From Gonapodya sp. JEL0774 (taxonomy: Eukaryota; Monoblepharomycota; Monoblepharidomycetes; Monoblepharidales; Gonapodyaceae), in NCBI GenBank assembly GCA_027604505.1, contig JADIIX010000065.1:57893-121892 (forward strand): 64,000 nt of DNA, read 5' to 3'. The notes under the pieces were generated by a model. It was not told where the DNA came from. It did no database searches and was given only the letters and a program-made list of their open reading frames with translations. How positions within the stretch are numbered: the stretch's first letter is position 1; each line of letters starts with the position of its first letter. The position numbers and the translations under genes are program-made. This document shows positions 11,404-22,491 of the stretch, piece by piece.

Positions 11404-13777
11404 ATGGCTTCAGCCAAGAGCCCATCCGGCTACTCCAGTTTTTCATCACGGGAATCCAATTTCATCCCTCAGCATGACCCTTCACCAGTTCAAGTCTTGA
11501 AAACGCTCTCTTCGCATTTAACCAATTTGCCTGTCCGACGCCGCTTCAACACCGTTCGGAGAGCCGCCGTTGTCTGTGTGCTAAGAGTTAAACCTAACGA
11601 TGATCAAGGTGGGTGAGCCAGGGGGTTCACGCAGACTGGTTGCAGAAAGGACTCGCCCACCCCCCGTGTCCTGCTCATATATGTTTGAGTCGGGGAGGCC
11701 CTGGTGCGAGCAGGCCTTGTGGACAGCACTTGGTATATTTCTTGTCCTTCGAACTTTTTTGTCACTCCACACCCTTCCGGATTCTTACTCTGTCGAAAGC
11801 ACACCATCCTGTTGCACAACCACCCACCCTTACTTCCTTTTGCAACCTGGACTGGGTCAAGACGGGGACACTGGAAGTACTGTATTGTAAGAGAGCCGTA
11901 AGGAAAGGTGATAGGGTGAGTCTGGATCAAAGGTTTGCAGAATAGGGACCACTTGGGGGACCAGGGGGAACTTTGCAAATGCCCCCACCAAACGAGGTGC
12001 TCTACCAATATGTGGGAGTGAAGTTAGTGAAGTTTTGGACTTGCTTGAGATCCGTGTTCCATCAACCTCTTTTTCCACGTCTTCGTGCTTCTCATCTCCG
12101 CCTCTCCCCTCCAAGTGGTCAGGCCACCTAGCATTTCCTGGCGGCAAAGTAAACACTTCGGAAGGAGAATCAGATCAGATGGGCGCGGAGAGGGAGTGTA
12201 GAGAGGAAATGGGATGGGATCTGGGTGATCGGAAAACGTGAGCTACTTGAGGTGACCTGTTGCGGAGCAACCAAGTGGGTGCGGTGTGCCATGATGTTCT
12301 GTGAACGGTGCAGTGCGATGCAGTACGTGGAGTGGTGCTATCACACCGATTTCAGTTGTGAGGTGATCAGAAACTGCAAGCCCAGAATCAACAATCGCAA
12401 TCGCTCGCACGCAGTTGGCCTAATAACCTCTGAACAACAAACTCACTTTCGTATTCCAAACCCTTATCCGTCTAGATTTCTCCCCCTCGGCTTCTTGGAC
12501 CAACGCTCAGTCCCGGGCATGTCGGGCCGCCCGAACTGGCTTGCGGTCACTGCCTTTATTTACCTCCTCCTGACCCCCACACCGCCACCTTTATCGCTTC
12601 ACCTCCCCGAACTCACCCATGCCTTTTTTATCCCCCTTGCATATTTTATCGACCTGTACCGTATGGATGACCCCACGAAACATCCGAGTTGGACCCTGTT
12701 GGAGCTCGATGTGGGGGGGATTGTCGGTGGGGCGGCCGGGCTGGGAAATGGAACAGCGAGGAGAATTGTTGGGCTGGGGATTGGTGGGCTAGTCAAGTGG
12801 GCGGTTGGAGATGTGGTCGGGTGAGTTCGATACATTTGGTGTCGGAATGGATTTGTCGCGGAGCTTTTGTCGCTATCATATTCGGCTGGCAACAAGGAGG
12901 ATATTCCAGCTGCAAACAATGACGACCATGAACCAGCGGTTACTTTTGAATTATCCCCGCGGTAGATCTAATCATTCCACATCACGTACCATCTACGTCC
13001 TTGCACTCTCCTTAGCTTTCCAGGCCTCATCCTCCCGGCCACCCTTGAACCAGCCACTCACTCTTCCATCAAATCCAGCATTTCTTCCAAGTCCGCTAAA
13101 CCACCATCTCAGCTCACGACTACCATTATCTCACACCACCCCCACCCCCCGCCCATTCTGTGGGGACTCACCCTATCCATCACGTCAGATGTTTTGGATA
13201 TGTGCATGGAACCGGGTGACGTGAGTGCTGTGCCCTTTGGAGCACGACTTGGGAAACGGTATCGGGGAGATGTGGGGTGGTGGGTGAGGTGAGGGTTGAC
13301 TTGAGAAGTTTCTTTGCTTACTGTGCACTGAAAAGAGAAATAATTTGATTTGGACCGGAAGGAATTTTAGTGGCGGGAAAGCCCCGTGGGAGGTTCCGGT
13401 GATGAGAAAGCCCATGTATGCTTCCCATGCGACTCCTTCGACAGACTCCACCACGAGCAACGGCACGGATGCAGAATCGATAGAAGCGGCGGAAGCGATG
13501 TCAGCAGAGGATACAGAGGGGAGCGTGGAGGCAGAGGGCAGTGGGAACCGAGGGTGAGTGAGGGGACATCGTGCTGGCGTTCACAATACGTGTTGTTTCC
13601 TAAGTTCTCCTATTCGCGTTGGGATCCACATCTAGCTCCACACCACCAGATTCCACCGCACGACCCTACCCTGACGTTCTTGGAATGGCCGTGGTTGCCG
13701 CAGCGTCAACCCGTGTGGCTTTGGCAGCGGTAGGGTTGGGCCTGGTGGGAAAGACTTTGGCGAGGGGAAGGTTGTGA
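11404..13777 (+). CDS. Nudix hydrolase with C-terminal membrane segment
   Basis: Exon 1 is 11404-11608, ending RRAAVVCVLRVKPNDDQ. The next exon (from about 12024 or 12033 to 12237) carries KWSGHLAFPGGKVNTSEGES and the Nudix box RECREEMGWDL, with the metal-binding REUxEExGU core intact. The spacing from the first Gly to the central Glu is two residues longer than the standard box. Exon 3 starts at 12476 (LPLGFLDQRSV...FIYLLL...ELTHAFFIPLAYFID), as in the CoA-pyrophosphatase-like fungal branch. A later exon gives PPILWGLTLSITSDVL, typical of the same branch. The last exon encodes DVLGMAVVAAASTRVALAAV, a hydrophobic segment likely to be a membrane anchor, and ends at 13777. Exon joins around 12821-13022 and 13209-13400 are not resolved. 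Likely acts on nucleoside-diphosphate-linked substrates such as CoA derivatives. Confidence 0.75.
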
Positions 13778-14130
13778 GTTCCGCGCATATGAGTTTGGGT
13801 TCGAGCTTTTTACAGGATTGACCGTGGTATAGTCGATGTAGAAATAGAGAGAGATCGTACCCACTAGTCAGAGTTTTGCTCACGAAACCGGGAATTTCAG
13901 TGTACGTAGTAGTTGAGGTGCGCAGTTTCATTCGACTCCTCGAATGCCAAGTGGCGTGTGCGGGTTCAGGTCTCCCACATTTTGTCAGGGTCAACTTTCA
14001 ACCACTCGATTTGGAATAAGAGAAACAGCCCTTCCGTCATCCCCCGTGTACTTTCAGCTGCGCATTCTTATCCGGATCTTGAAGCCTTGTTTGCGATCGA
14101 TCGTTTACAGCTGCGATCAGTTGAGGAAAG
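13778..14130. other. Intergenic region
   Basis: 353 bases between the Nudix gene and the next plus-strand gene. No gene or structural element was recognised. Confidence 0.4.
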
Positions 14131-16268
14131 ATGGATTTGATGCGGCGGATGCTGAGCACGTCCAACGAGGTGAGCGAAAGACGTGAGGAATAAGTAATGT
14201 TCTGCAGTTGAGTTGAAGCTGATGAAGAGACCCCTGATGGGAAAATTGTACATTCTCGGCAGGGTCAGCCACCTGCTGCCCAGAGCTCTTTCGCCTCCTT
14301 TGCAGGAGGCAGGTCTCGCGATAGCCGAAAGGCTCGTGGTGAATCTGCCCATGGAAACAACTTCTTCCGGTCTGGGCGGCAGGGTGACAGCGCTTATTCA
14401 ATCTCGGCATCCCCACAATCGGAAAGGTACAACTCTCCAACCGAACCCTCTTCCTCGTACGTTCCTGCCACGTTTGGCGAAATTCCCTCACCTCGATCCC
14501 CTGCATCGCCTGCATCGACACACTCGTACCCGGACTCGACAAGGAGTTTTTCTTCTTTCTCCCGGGGTGGTTGGATGCAGAGATCCACGGCGACCTCCAG
14601 TCCTACGTCCACGTCTACGTCGACGGTGCTGGATCTGCCTTGGCAGCATGAAAGCGTCCCTGCCGTCCCGTCGCCAAGCTCACCGTCGGTGCCAGCGAGC
14701 CCGTCTCGAACCGACCGGAACGATCGAAACAACCATCTGAGAAAGGCGTCGACGGCCACCAACGCGACAGCAGTCACTACCGCGAATGACAAAGAGGAAG
14801 AGGAAGATCGTGGACGTGGGCAAAAGCGGAAGACCAAGAAACCGGGAGTGAAGAGAAGTCGAAGTATATTCTCCCTCTTTTCAAAGAAGGGGAGCGACGA
14901 CGAGCAAGAAGAGAATGATAACGGCGAAGATCTCAACAATGACAGGGCAGAAGAGAGACATAAATGGGGCAGCCGAGGTAGGGCCAAGAGCGCTCCGCGG
15001 AATCCTGTATCTGTACCTGCGGAGGAAGAACAGGAACTGCAGTGAGTATGCTTTCTTTGCTGTTCGCTACCGCTGAACAGTTAACACCGCGTAATGGGCT
15101 TTCGCATGAACTACCCATCCTCTTCCATAGCCCCCGCCGTCTAGACTCTGCCTTCGGGACCCTAACAAACCTATCCGATTCCCCCAAAGCAAACTCACCC
15201 GCAATCCCCATCACCGTGGTCCCTGGTGACTATGACCCTCCCATTCCCCCGCGGCGGAGTTTTGGTGCAGCGCTGCGGGATCAAGTTCTGCGACCTGACG
15301 GTTCATCGACGTCGCAATCGTCACCGGCACCTGTTCCACCTCCTCGATCGGAAGGAAGCCGTTCGCGAACGATGTCCACTCACGCTCATTCGTATACCAC
15401 TGGCTACAATGATGCGAAAGAGGCTGGATCTCCAAGAACAGACTCTAATTCAACGTCAATGTCCTACACGTCAGTTCTTCCCGTCAAGGCTGATTACTCC
15501 CAGGAATTCTCCCCCAAATCTGACACGAGCAGCACTCTGTACTTCCCCAGTCCAACTGAAATGTCTTCGGACAAGCATTTTGACACCCGTAATCCGACAC
15601 CCCGAAATAGCGACTACTGCAACTCCACATCTTCAGGATCCGGATCTGCTGGTACAAAAACTCCTCCTCCCTCACACACCACAAAGCGTGGAATGTCTCC
15701 GACGTTTGAGGATATTGTAGACGCTTTTGAGATGGAGGCAGCGTTGATTGCGGGGCGGCGGACGAAATCTTCGGTGAAGCCGGTGGCTGCACCAGAGCAG
15801 AGGTCGGGTCCAAGCATGGCGGTTTTGCTTAGCCCACACTCCGCGCCTGCAAGCCCGAATATCACTTCGAAGAGCGCACACAGATACTCACCCATAAATT
15901 ACACCACCGAGACGGAGCTGACTCCACCCGTCTCAATGGCAACAGCGTCAGCGGGCCCAGCAGTACCCCCTCCAGTAGAATTGGCGATAAGCAGGTTGAA
16001 AATTCCTGAAGTGAAGGAGCTGGTGCGGAGGGTCTCTGCGAGAAGAACGAAAGCGTCGGCGAACGCGAGCAGTGCAGCAGAGAAACAAAGCATGGATGCT
16101 ATGCTTACTTCCTTGTACGAGGATGTGGTGAGTATCGGAATTTTTCAGTGAGTTCTTCAGAGGGTCGAAGTTTCTGACCCATGCGCAAACCCCCTTGTGT
16201 GGATCCCTCTAAACCCACTATCACAGCTGAACCTCGATGCCGAGGCTCTTATGCGGAAGTATTCGTGA
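14131..16268 (+). CDS. Ser/Pro-rich protein of unknown function
   Basis: A first short exon probably begins MDLMRRMLSTSNE (14131-14169). The second exon starts near 14219-14230 and runs to about 15040 in the frame containing SYVPATFGEIPSPRSP, STVLDLPWQHESVP, a basic stretch RGRGQKRKTKKPGVKRSRS that looks like a nuclear localisation signal, and an acidic run. The next exon (about 15090-16127) is Ser/Pro/Thr-rich, with PPIPPRRSF, a possible SH3-binding PxxPxR, and ends EKQSMDAMLTSLYEDV. The last exon, 16227-16268, adds LNLDAEALMRKYS and stops. No known domain was recognised. The exon 1 to 2 join is uncertain because the obvious acceptors do not keep phase; an acceptor at 14229 would. Low-complexity composition suggests a disordered scaffold or regulatory protein. 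Confidence 0.55.
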
Positions 16269-16524
16269 AATCTCTGAATAAACACAGGCAGAGGGCAAGG
16301 AGGGAGGGAGTTTTGCCACGCCAATTTTGTGGAGCCACCTTGTAGCTCTGGTTTTGCTATTTATACGTACTTATGTTTCATTGATGTACAGATACTTTTC
16401 CATTTCAAGCAAATGTGCGCTATTTTGTTGTTCGTTCGTTGGTTGTGTCCAAAGAGCTCTGTGGTCACAGGGTCCCTCGGTGGTGATGAGTTTTCTCATT
16501 TCTGTCTGTCAGTCCACCACCCCA

Positions 16525-19500
16525 ATGCAGGTCCACCGATGCCGCTTCGTAGATTATGTTCCAGCGGCCATATCCGCCCTGGCATTTACTCCAAAGACCG
16601 CCCGTCCGCACCTCGCTTGCGCTAGAGCCAACGGTGATATCGAAATTTGGGGGGTGGTGGGAAACTGGGTTTTGGAGAAGGTGAGCCCAAGGAGCTTTAC
16701 GCATCGTGTTTGTTTTTGAATCGTTGTTCATGCTTATCTGCCCATTGATTACTCATTTCTGTCCGTGCAGACGATTCCCGGTGGTCTGAATCAGTCGGTG
16801 GAGTGCGTCGCGTGGGTCCACAATTTACCAGACGATTCGGACTCGGATTCGGAGACGATGGAAGTGAGCTTTTGTTTCAACAGCTAACCATAGGAGCCAC
16901 TTCATGCTAGAATCTTTTTTTTGTAGGATGACGGAGGTCCATCCCAATCCGGGAGAGCAGCAAAGAAGAAGCCTACCTATCTCCCCTCTCACTCCAAAAT
17001 CCCACCACGACTCTTTTCCTCTGGCCTTAACGCTGTGGTTACCGAGTATAGTCTCACCTCTTTACGACCCGTCGCCACCGTTGCTTGCCCTGGCGGAGCT
17101 GTTTGGTGCATGGCAGTTAATCCTCGCTCATCACTTCTTGTTGTCGGTTGTGACGACGGAACACCGCGGCTATTGGATGTTTCGGAAGGAGATTTTCGAC
17201 TGATTAAGGCTCTAGACCGTGGTGCCGGCCGGATACTCTCCATCGCCTGGAGCTCAGATGGAACTCAAGTGTGGGCAGGCCACTCGGACGGGTGTATCAG
17301 ACGATGGAATGTCGCGACCGGTCGGATAATCTCCCGTATAACGCTGGACTCCCGTCGTGGAAGAAATAACGATACTTTGGTTTGGGCACTGACTGTCTTG
17401 GCGGATAACACCGTAGTTGCTGGTGACTCTCTCGGGACGGTGACTTTCTTCGACTCACGAACGGAGACGGTCCTTCGACGATTCCCGAAAGCTCACTTCA
17501 CAGATGTTTTGTGTATTGCCGCGTCCGAAGCTGGTGACGTAGTGTACACGGGAGGAGTTGACCGCAAGATCGCTCAGTTCCGCCTAACAGATATTGGGGG
17601 TGGGGATGGAACGCGATCAAAGAGCACCGAATCCGCGCTTCAAGCAACTAGCTCTAGATGGGTGCTTTCCGGAGACCGACGATACCACTCGCACGATATT
17701 CGATCCTTGGCGCTTTGGGAATCCCACCCGATCGATGCTCTCGTTTCGGGTGGAGTTGACACACAAATGATTGTTGCGCAAGCGAAGTTATTTCCGATGG
17801 GAAATCCGAAGCGAATGAGTTCCCTCCCGACCAAATCTGCCATTGAAGTGTGCCGGCTGAAGCGATGGGTCGCTTGGAGACATGACCGAGGTTTGAAGGT
17901 GTGGAAGCTCGGAGAAGGTGAGCCTGTACTTTGATTCATTGCTTCTGCTGATCCCCTGCATAACTGACGTGGTGAATCCTAGCTGCTTCCAGGTCTTTGA
18001 CGCATCAGGACTCATTCCACCAAATCGAGGTAGCAAGCCAGCCGCAATGTCTGTTTGAGATTAATGTCCTTTCAGACGCCCGGCTTACATGTTCCTCCAT
18101 CTCCAGTAATGGAGAATGGATCGCGGTAGGCTCCATTGAGGAGGTAAAGCTTTTTCGTGTGAAGGATGACGTGAGCACACCTCCATGAATGCTTGCATGA
18201 AACCAAACTTATTGGCCCCTCTTTCCGGACACTGTCATACAGGGTCATTCATTACCTGTTATTCGGAAACATCGTCCGTCGGGGTCCTCCGTTTCTGATA
18301 TTCCGGGGGCATTGTGTCTTTGTTTCACCCCGGATTCCCGGCGGCTCGTACTGGGGACACCGGAAGGGTTGCTGTTCGTTGTCGATGTGATGACTGGCGA
18401 GATTTTGACGACATGGAGCCGGCTCGAAGGCACAACAATTGATCACATTGCCGTCAGTTCAGACGGACAGTGGATGGTGGCCGTTGGCGATCGAGATCGG
18501 ACCGCTGGCGGAAATGCTCAAGTGGAAGTATGGAATCTCGATGCGATGCGAGTAAGTTCGGATAGTCAGGGCTCGAAGAAACGGGTTCGGCGAGTTGACA
18601 AATCAAATATGCAGCACGACCACACCCTTCCTCAGCCCCCTTCACACCCCACACATTTGTCTTTTCTCCCCCATCCTCCCGCCACAATCGTCCTTCTTTC
18701 CCACCCACGACATATGTACATCCACGACGTCGAAAAACGACGCATGGCCGATTGGTCGACCCTTTACAATTCGCCACTGGGTTCGCAGGTGCCGTATAAG
18801 TTCACCAACAAAGCGGAACCCTTAGCTGGCATTTGCTGTCCAGTTCCGTCCAGCGTGGCTACTGAGGGCCTTCTCCAAGGGTCAAATTCCATAGCAGCGT
18901 GGAGCCGATCGGAGATTACCTGGATTGATCTCTCACGGCATCCCAAAGGTGGACGAGCTGAACTCGGGTTTCTCAAGAGAAAGAGGACTGAAGAGGACAG
19001 AAAAAACGTGGAAACTGCTGACAGTCAAACCCAGGCAAAGTCTGATATTGCTGCGTTCAACGAAGACAGAAAGAGGGATAAGAAGAATGCCAAGAAGCGA
19101 CAAGAGCGTGGCTACGTTGCAAATGGGAAGGAAGATTCTGGCTCAGACGAGAACGAGGGAACAACACAGAACAATAGTGGGACAGACGATCGACCGCACA
19201 CTAATGGTGTAGTTGAGAACGGTGACTCCGAGGACGTCGTGGTTATGAGCACAGATGATGAAGAGAGCACCGCTCTCAATTTTATGGATGTGGATGACGT
19301 ACCGTCCAATGTTGAACATTTGGCCGAAAGGAATTTACCCCCACCAGCAGTCGAAGCGCGCTCCGTGCAGACCAAAAGACCGACGAAGGGTAAGGAAGCC
19401 CGTAACTTTGTCTCTGTGGATCGGTATCAACCCCTTATGCACGCGGACTATCTGTCAACGGAGGAGTTAGTAGTGGTGGAACGACCTTGGCTCGGCATAG

Positions 19501-19547
19501 CGGAGAAACTTCCTGGTGTCGTCAGGAAGAAAAAATATGGTACATAG
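16525..19547 (+). CDS. UTP4: UTP4/Cirhin, t-UTP component of the small-subunit processome
   Basis: Exons 16525-16680, 16771-16863, 16927-17917, 17983-18170 and 18243-19547, the last probably split by a 63-bp intron at 18552-18614. It starts MQVHRCRFVDYVPAAISALA, the hallmark N-terminus of UTP4/cirhin. WD-type beta-propeller repeats follow (for example LACARANGDIEIWG, AVNPRSSLLVVGCDDG, IAWSSDGTQVWAGHSDG). Near the C-terminus are a long charged, Asp/Glu/Lys-rich loop and the conserved end ELVVVERPWLGIAEKLPG...KKYGT. UTP4 sits in the t-UTP/UTP-A subcomplex and is needed for pre-18S rRNA transcription and processing in the nucleolus. The gene looks complete and ordinary. Confidence 0.93.
18552..18614 (+). 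other. Probable stop-free 63-bp intron in UTP4
   Basis: Begins GTAAGT and ends ATGCAG. Its length is a multiple of three and it has no in-frame stop. Removing it joins NLDAMR to HDHTLPQPP, which fits the UTP4 family pattern of a WNLDALxLHCxLPR-type strand. If kept, it would insert 21 mostly polar residues. Confidence 0.65.
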
Positions 19548-19857
19548 TAAATATTCCACTGTTTTCTTACTTGTATTCTGCAATGATAAAATGGCAGAAG
19601 CTGTGGTGGGCGATTGCTGCTCCATTTAGACACCATCATCCCATGTCCACACAAACCATGAAGCCCTTCAAACTTAAGTGACAAGTTATTCTATGAGTAC
19701 GTGATTACTTCTGTAGTAGGCGGCAGATGACTCTGGGCCAAGTTGATTGTTTTAATATAATCTTTCGCATGGAGTGAGCCACCATTGCCGATGACGTGTG
19801 TGGTGTCTGGAGTGCTTCTGGACTTTCTGCATCATTTGACTCACTCGCGCTAGATCA
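19548..19857. other. Intergenic region
   Basis: 310 bases between UTP4 and the receptor-like gene. Nothing recognised. Confidence 0.4.
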
Positions 19858-21590
19858 ATGACGCTCAGAGTCATGTGCTCGCTTTATCTGGCATTAATTC
19901 TGATTACTGGCGGCATCAAAGCAGGTACAATGGGTGAACGTTCTAGAGTTCCCGGTGACTCAAGGAACGATCCCGGTTCCCCCTATGTCAGCAGTACCGA
20001 AAGCACCCCAAAAAGCGACAACTTTGACTGCGCCTGATTTTAAGGCCGCGATCTTGGCAGAGCCGGCTTCCACCGCCCCGATTTCACTTTCCGGGTCTGT
20101 TACCGCTGAAAGCTTTCTGGCACGGAAATCTTCCAGATATTCAGTGAGATTGACCTGTTGGCTATAACTTCCTTGGGGGACGCCAACCGTAATGTGAAAA
20201 TAAACCCCTCCTCCTACGCCGCAGACATACGGGAACCAGATCGAGCCGAGCCCTCAAGGTAACTCAATTCTGCATTCATTACTACCACTGCGTGGAAAGA
20301 GGGACGCATCCTGCGGTTCGTCGATCCTGTGCAGTAAACTATGTCCACTTTGATTCTAAATTCTCACATCTTTCAAGGAGTTGCGAGTCTCAAAAGATGT
20401 GGGGAAGCTTGTGTACCCTTAAACTGGATTTGCTGCTCAACTGTCAAGTACGTGTTGCTGCAACCATCACACTGCTCGAGTGATCCTCTAGCGTACGGCT
20501 TCATACGCATTGGCCAGCACAATATGCCCCACTGGAACACAGTGTGTTGCACCACGTCCAATAAGTGCATGGATACCTGACTGTGAGCCGTGTCCGAATC
20601 TATGTGAAACTGGGTGCGTTGACGTGAGTTGCTCCAATCAAATGTGGTCAATCTTGAGGGTCAACGCTTCGAGGCTGAGACTGACATGAATCCCGGACAT
20701 TTTGTCGTCAGTTTCTCACCGATCGAAATAATTGTGGGAGGGTAGGTACAGTGCTTTGGTGGATAACAGATTACTGAAGTATCATTTCGTCTCAGTGTGA
20801 CAATTCTTGGTGAGTTCTGCAGATTGATTGATATCATTACTTCCCAAATCACCAAAAGCCACAGTTTGGAGCTCGAGGACGCAGGGAGTCGCGGTATATG
20901 CGTGAATGGAAAGTGTGAAACTGGTGAGCTTCGCAATTCAAAGTGAATCGGTGCTCTTTCCCGCTCCAAATATAAGTCCTTAGAGTGTCTTCCAGGACTA
21001 AAAAAGAATGGCACTCACTGCATGGTCGAATCTGGGGTTGGCGGTCTCCGTGATGGAAGACTGAAAAGTTGCTTACCGCCATACGTTTGCTCAATCAATG
21101 GTACTGTGATCCAAATTTTCCACCACAACTTGCCTCCCACGCCCGGCAATCGTTCGCTCCAGGGACCTGTGCTTGTCCGATTGGGATGTCAGCGTGTTCT
21201 ATAATTGGATGTTGCCCTGTCATACCTCCAACTACTAGCAGTGCAACCAGTCCCCACCTCACGGCGATTGTTCTGGGGAGTATTGGTGGGAGCCTCGCAC
21301 TTGCAATTGTTGTACTTTGTGTTTCCTGCCGGTGGTTCCGAAGGCGCCACGACAAAGCGCGAGAATCAGCGTTTGCAATTCGATCACTCAGCGCTACACA
21401 TCCAGACCCTCCGGGATACTATGAATGGATGCGTAATCATGATCAGGTCCGAGATCTGCGAGATACGATGGGGAATGAAATACCTACCACAATCGCACTG
21501 GCGGACATGTCGGAGTCTGTAGAAGAAATTGATCTAGTTGAAAGACACGGCAGATTGCCTTCCTACAATGAGTTGTTTTTGGTAGAGTAA
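19858..21590 (+). CDS. Cys-rich single-pass receptor-like membrane protein, unknown family
   Basis: Not recognised by family, but about eight exons join in phase into one type I membrane protein. Exon 1 (19858-19924) encodes a signal peptide, MCSLYLALILITGGIKAG. A Ser/Thr/Ala-rich segment follows (about 19968-20142). Then comes a first Cys-rich module with RCGEACVPLNWICCS, TICPTGTQCV and CEPCPNLCETGCVD, made by splicing at 20448/20520 and 20630. A middle segment includes PGHFVVSFSPIEIIVGG and RGICVNGKCETG. A second Cys-rich module (SCLPPYVCSING, TCACPIGMSACSIIGCCPV) precedes the transmembrane helix TAIVLGSIGGSLALAIVVLC at about 21263-21322. The cytoplasmic tail starts with basic RWFRRRH and has two Tyr motifs, PPGYYEW (PPxY-like) and LPSYNEL, which could bind WW domains such as those of Nedd4/Rsp5 ligases. 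Likely a surface sensor or adhesion protein; function unknown. Confidence 0.7.
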
Positions 21591-21705
21591 CATGATGCAC
21601 GTATTCGCATTTACTACGCATGAACGGCGCTGGCCCTTCCTTCATTCTTCCCCCAGCCTGGCGTTATGCCCCTTTCATTGATTTTATTTCGGCTGCCCGT
21701 TCTTC

Positions 21706-22251
21706 ATGCAGATTGATCCACAAGCCATCATTGACACCACAGTCGTACTTGTTGCGTGCGCGATCTCTTTCGTCGTTTCTATTGCAATTGTCGCGTTGCT
21801 CGTGTTGTACTACATGTGGGAGGACGATCGAGAGCTGAAACGGCGGACGCGAGTTTATCCGACAAATAATCACTTTTTGGGAGAGGAAAGCAACGTGGAC
21901 GCAGTCACCGAATCGTGGGTGGACGTGCTGTTAAGCAGCGCGAACTGCGACGCGACGGAGGAGACGGCGTCCCAGCGAAGCCGACCTCAGAGATCCAGTT
22001 CCACTCTTCCAATAATCACGCCTCCTCCGCGTTCTTGTTCTCGGCACCAACGGGACAATATTATAAACATATCGAGGTTCACGAGTTTCTCCACTGGCTT
22101 CCGCAACCAGCCACGCGTTCTGAGAAGTTTCCAATACGAATTGATAATGGACACTGCGGACATTGATGTCCCCGAAGACTGGCACGTACCTAGGAGTCAT
22201 ATCTTCCAATGTATCAGAGAGATAGCAGGCGGGGAGCGTCGGCAATCATAG
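21706..22251 (+). CDS. Small single-pass membrane protein, unknown function
   Basis: Uninterrupted frame of 181 residues beginning MQIDPQAIIDTT. One strong hydrophobic helix at residues 10-33 (VVLVACAISFVVSIAIVALL then VLYYMW) follows a very short N-terminus, then a basic cluster RELKRRTRV. The rest is Ser/Arg-rich and has no recognised domain. No signal peptide, so it could insert as a type III or signal-anchor protein. It lies 115 bases after the receptor-like gene on the same strand; the similar layout (helix, basic stop-transfer, polar tail) raises the question of whether it is a degraded relative or a separate 3' gene, but there is no Cys-rich ectodomain here. Confidence 0.5.
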   Translation: MQIDPQAIIDTTVVLVACAISFVVSIAIVALLVLYYMWEDDRELKRRTRVYPTNNHFLGEESNVDAVTESWVDVLLSSANCDATEETASQRSRPQRSSSTLPIITPPPRSCSRHQRDNIINISRFTSFSTGFRNQPRVLRSFQYELIMDTADIDVPEDWHVPRSHIFQCIREIAGGERRQS

Positions 22252-22491
22252 CAGCAGTTCTAGCCTCAGAATTTTAGATGGATTTGGCGGAAATAACAAT
22301 GATGGATGAGAGAATTGGTGGGTATACGGAGCACATTGAAGATGATCATGATTCTCTGGTAATTCTGTAATAAATATTTGTGTGGGTGACTTTTGTCTGG
22401 TGTGGGTCTCCCTTCCATTTCTTTACACTTCAAGTGCGAACCACCATTCAAACGACTTCTAGCCACCGCGACGTATCGGAAAGCGAAAACG

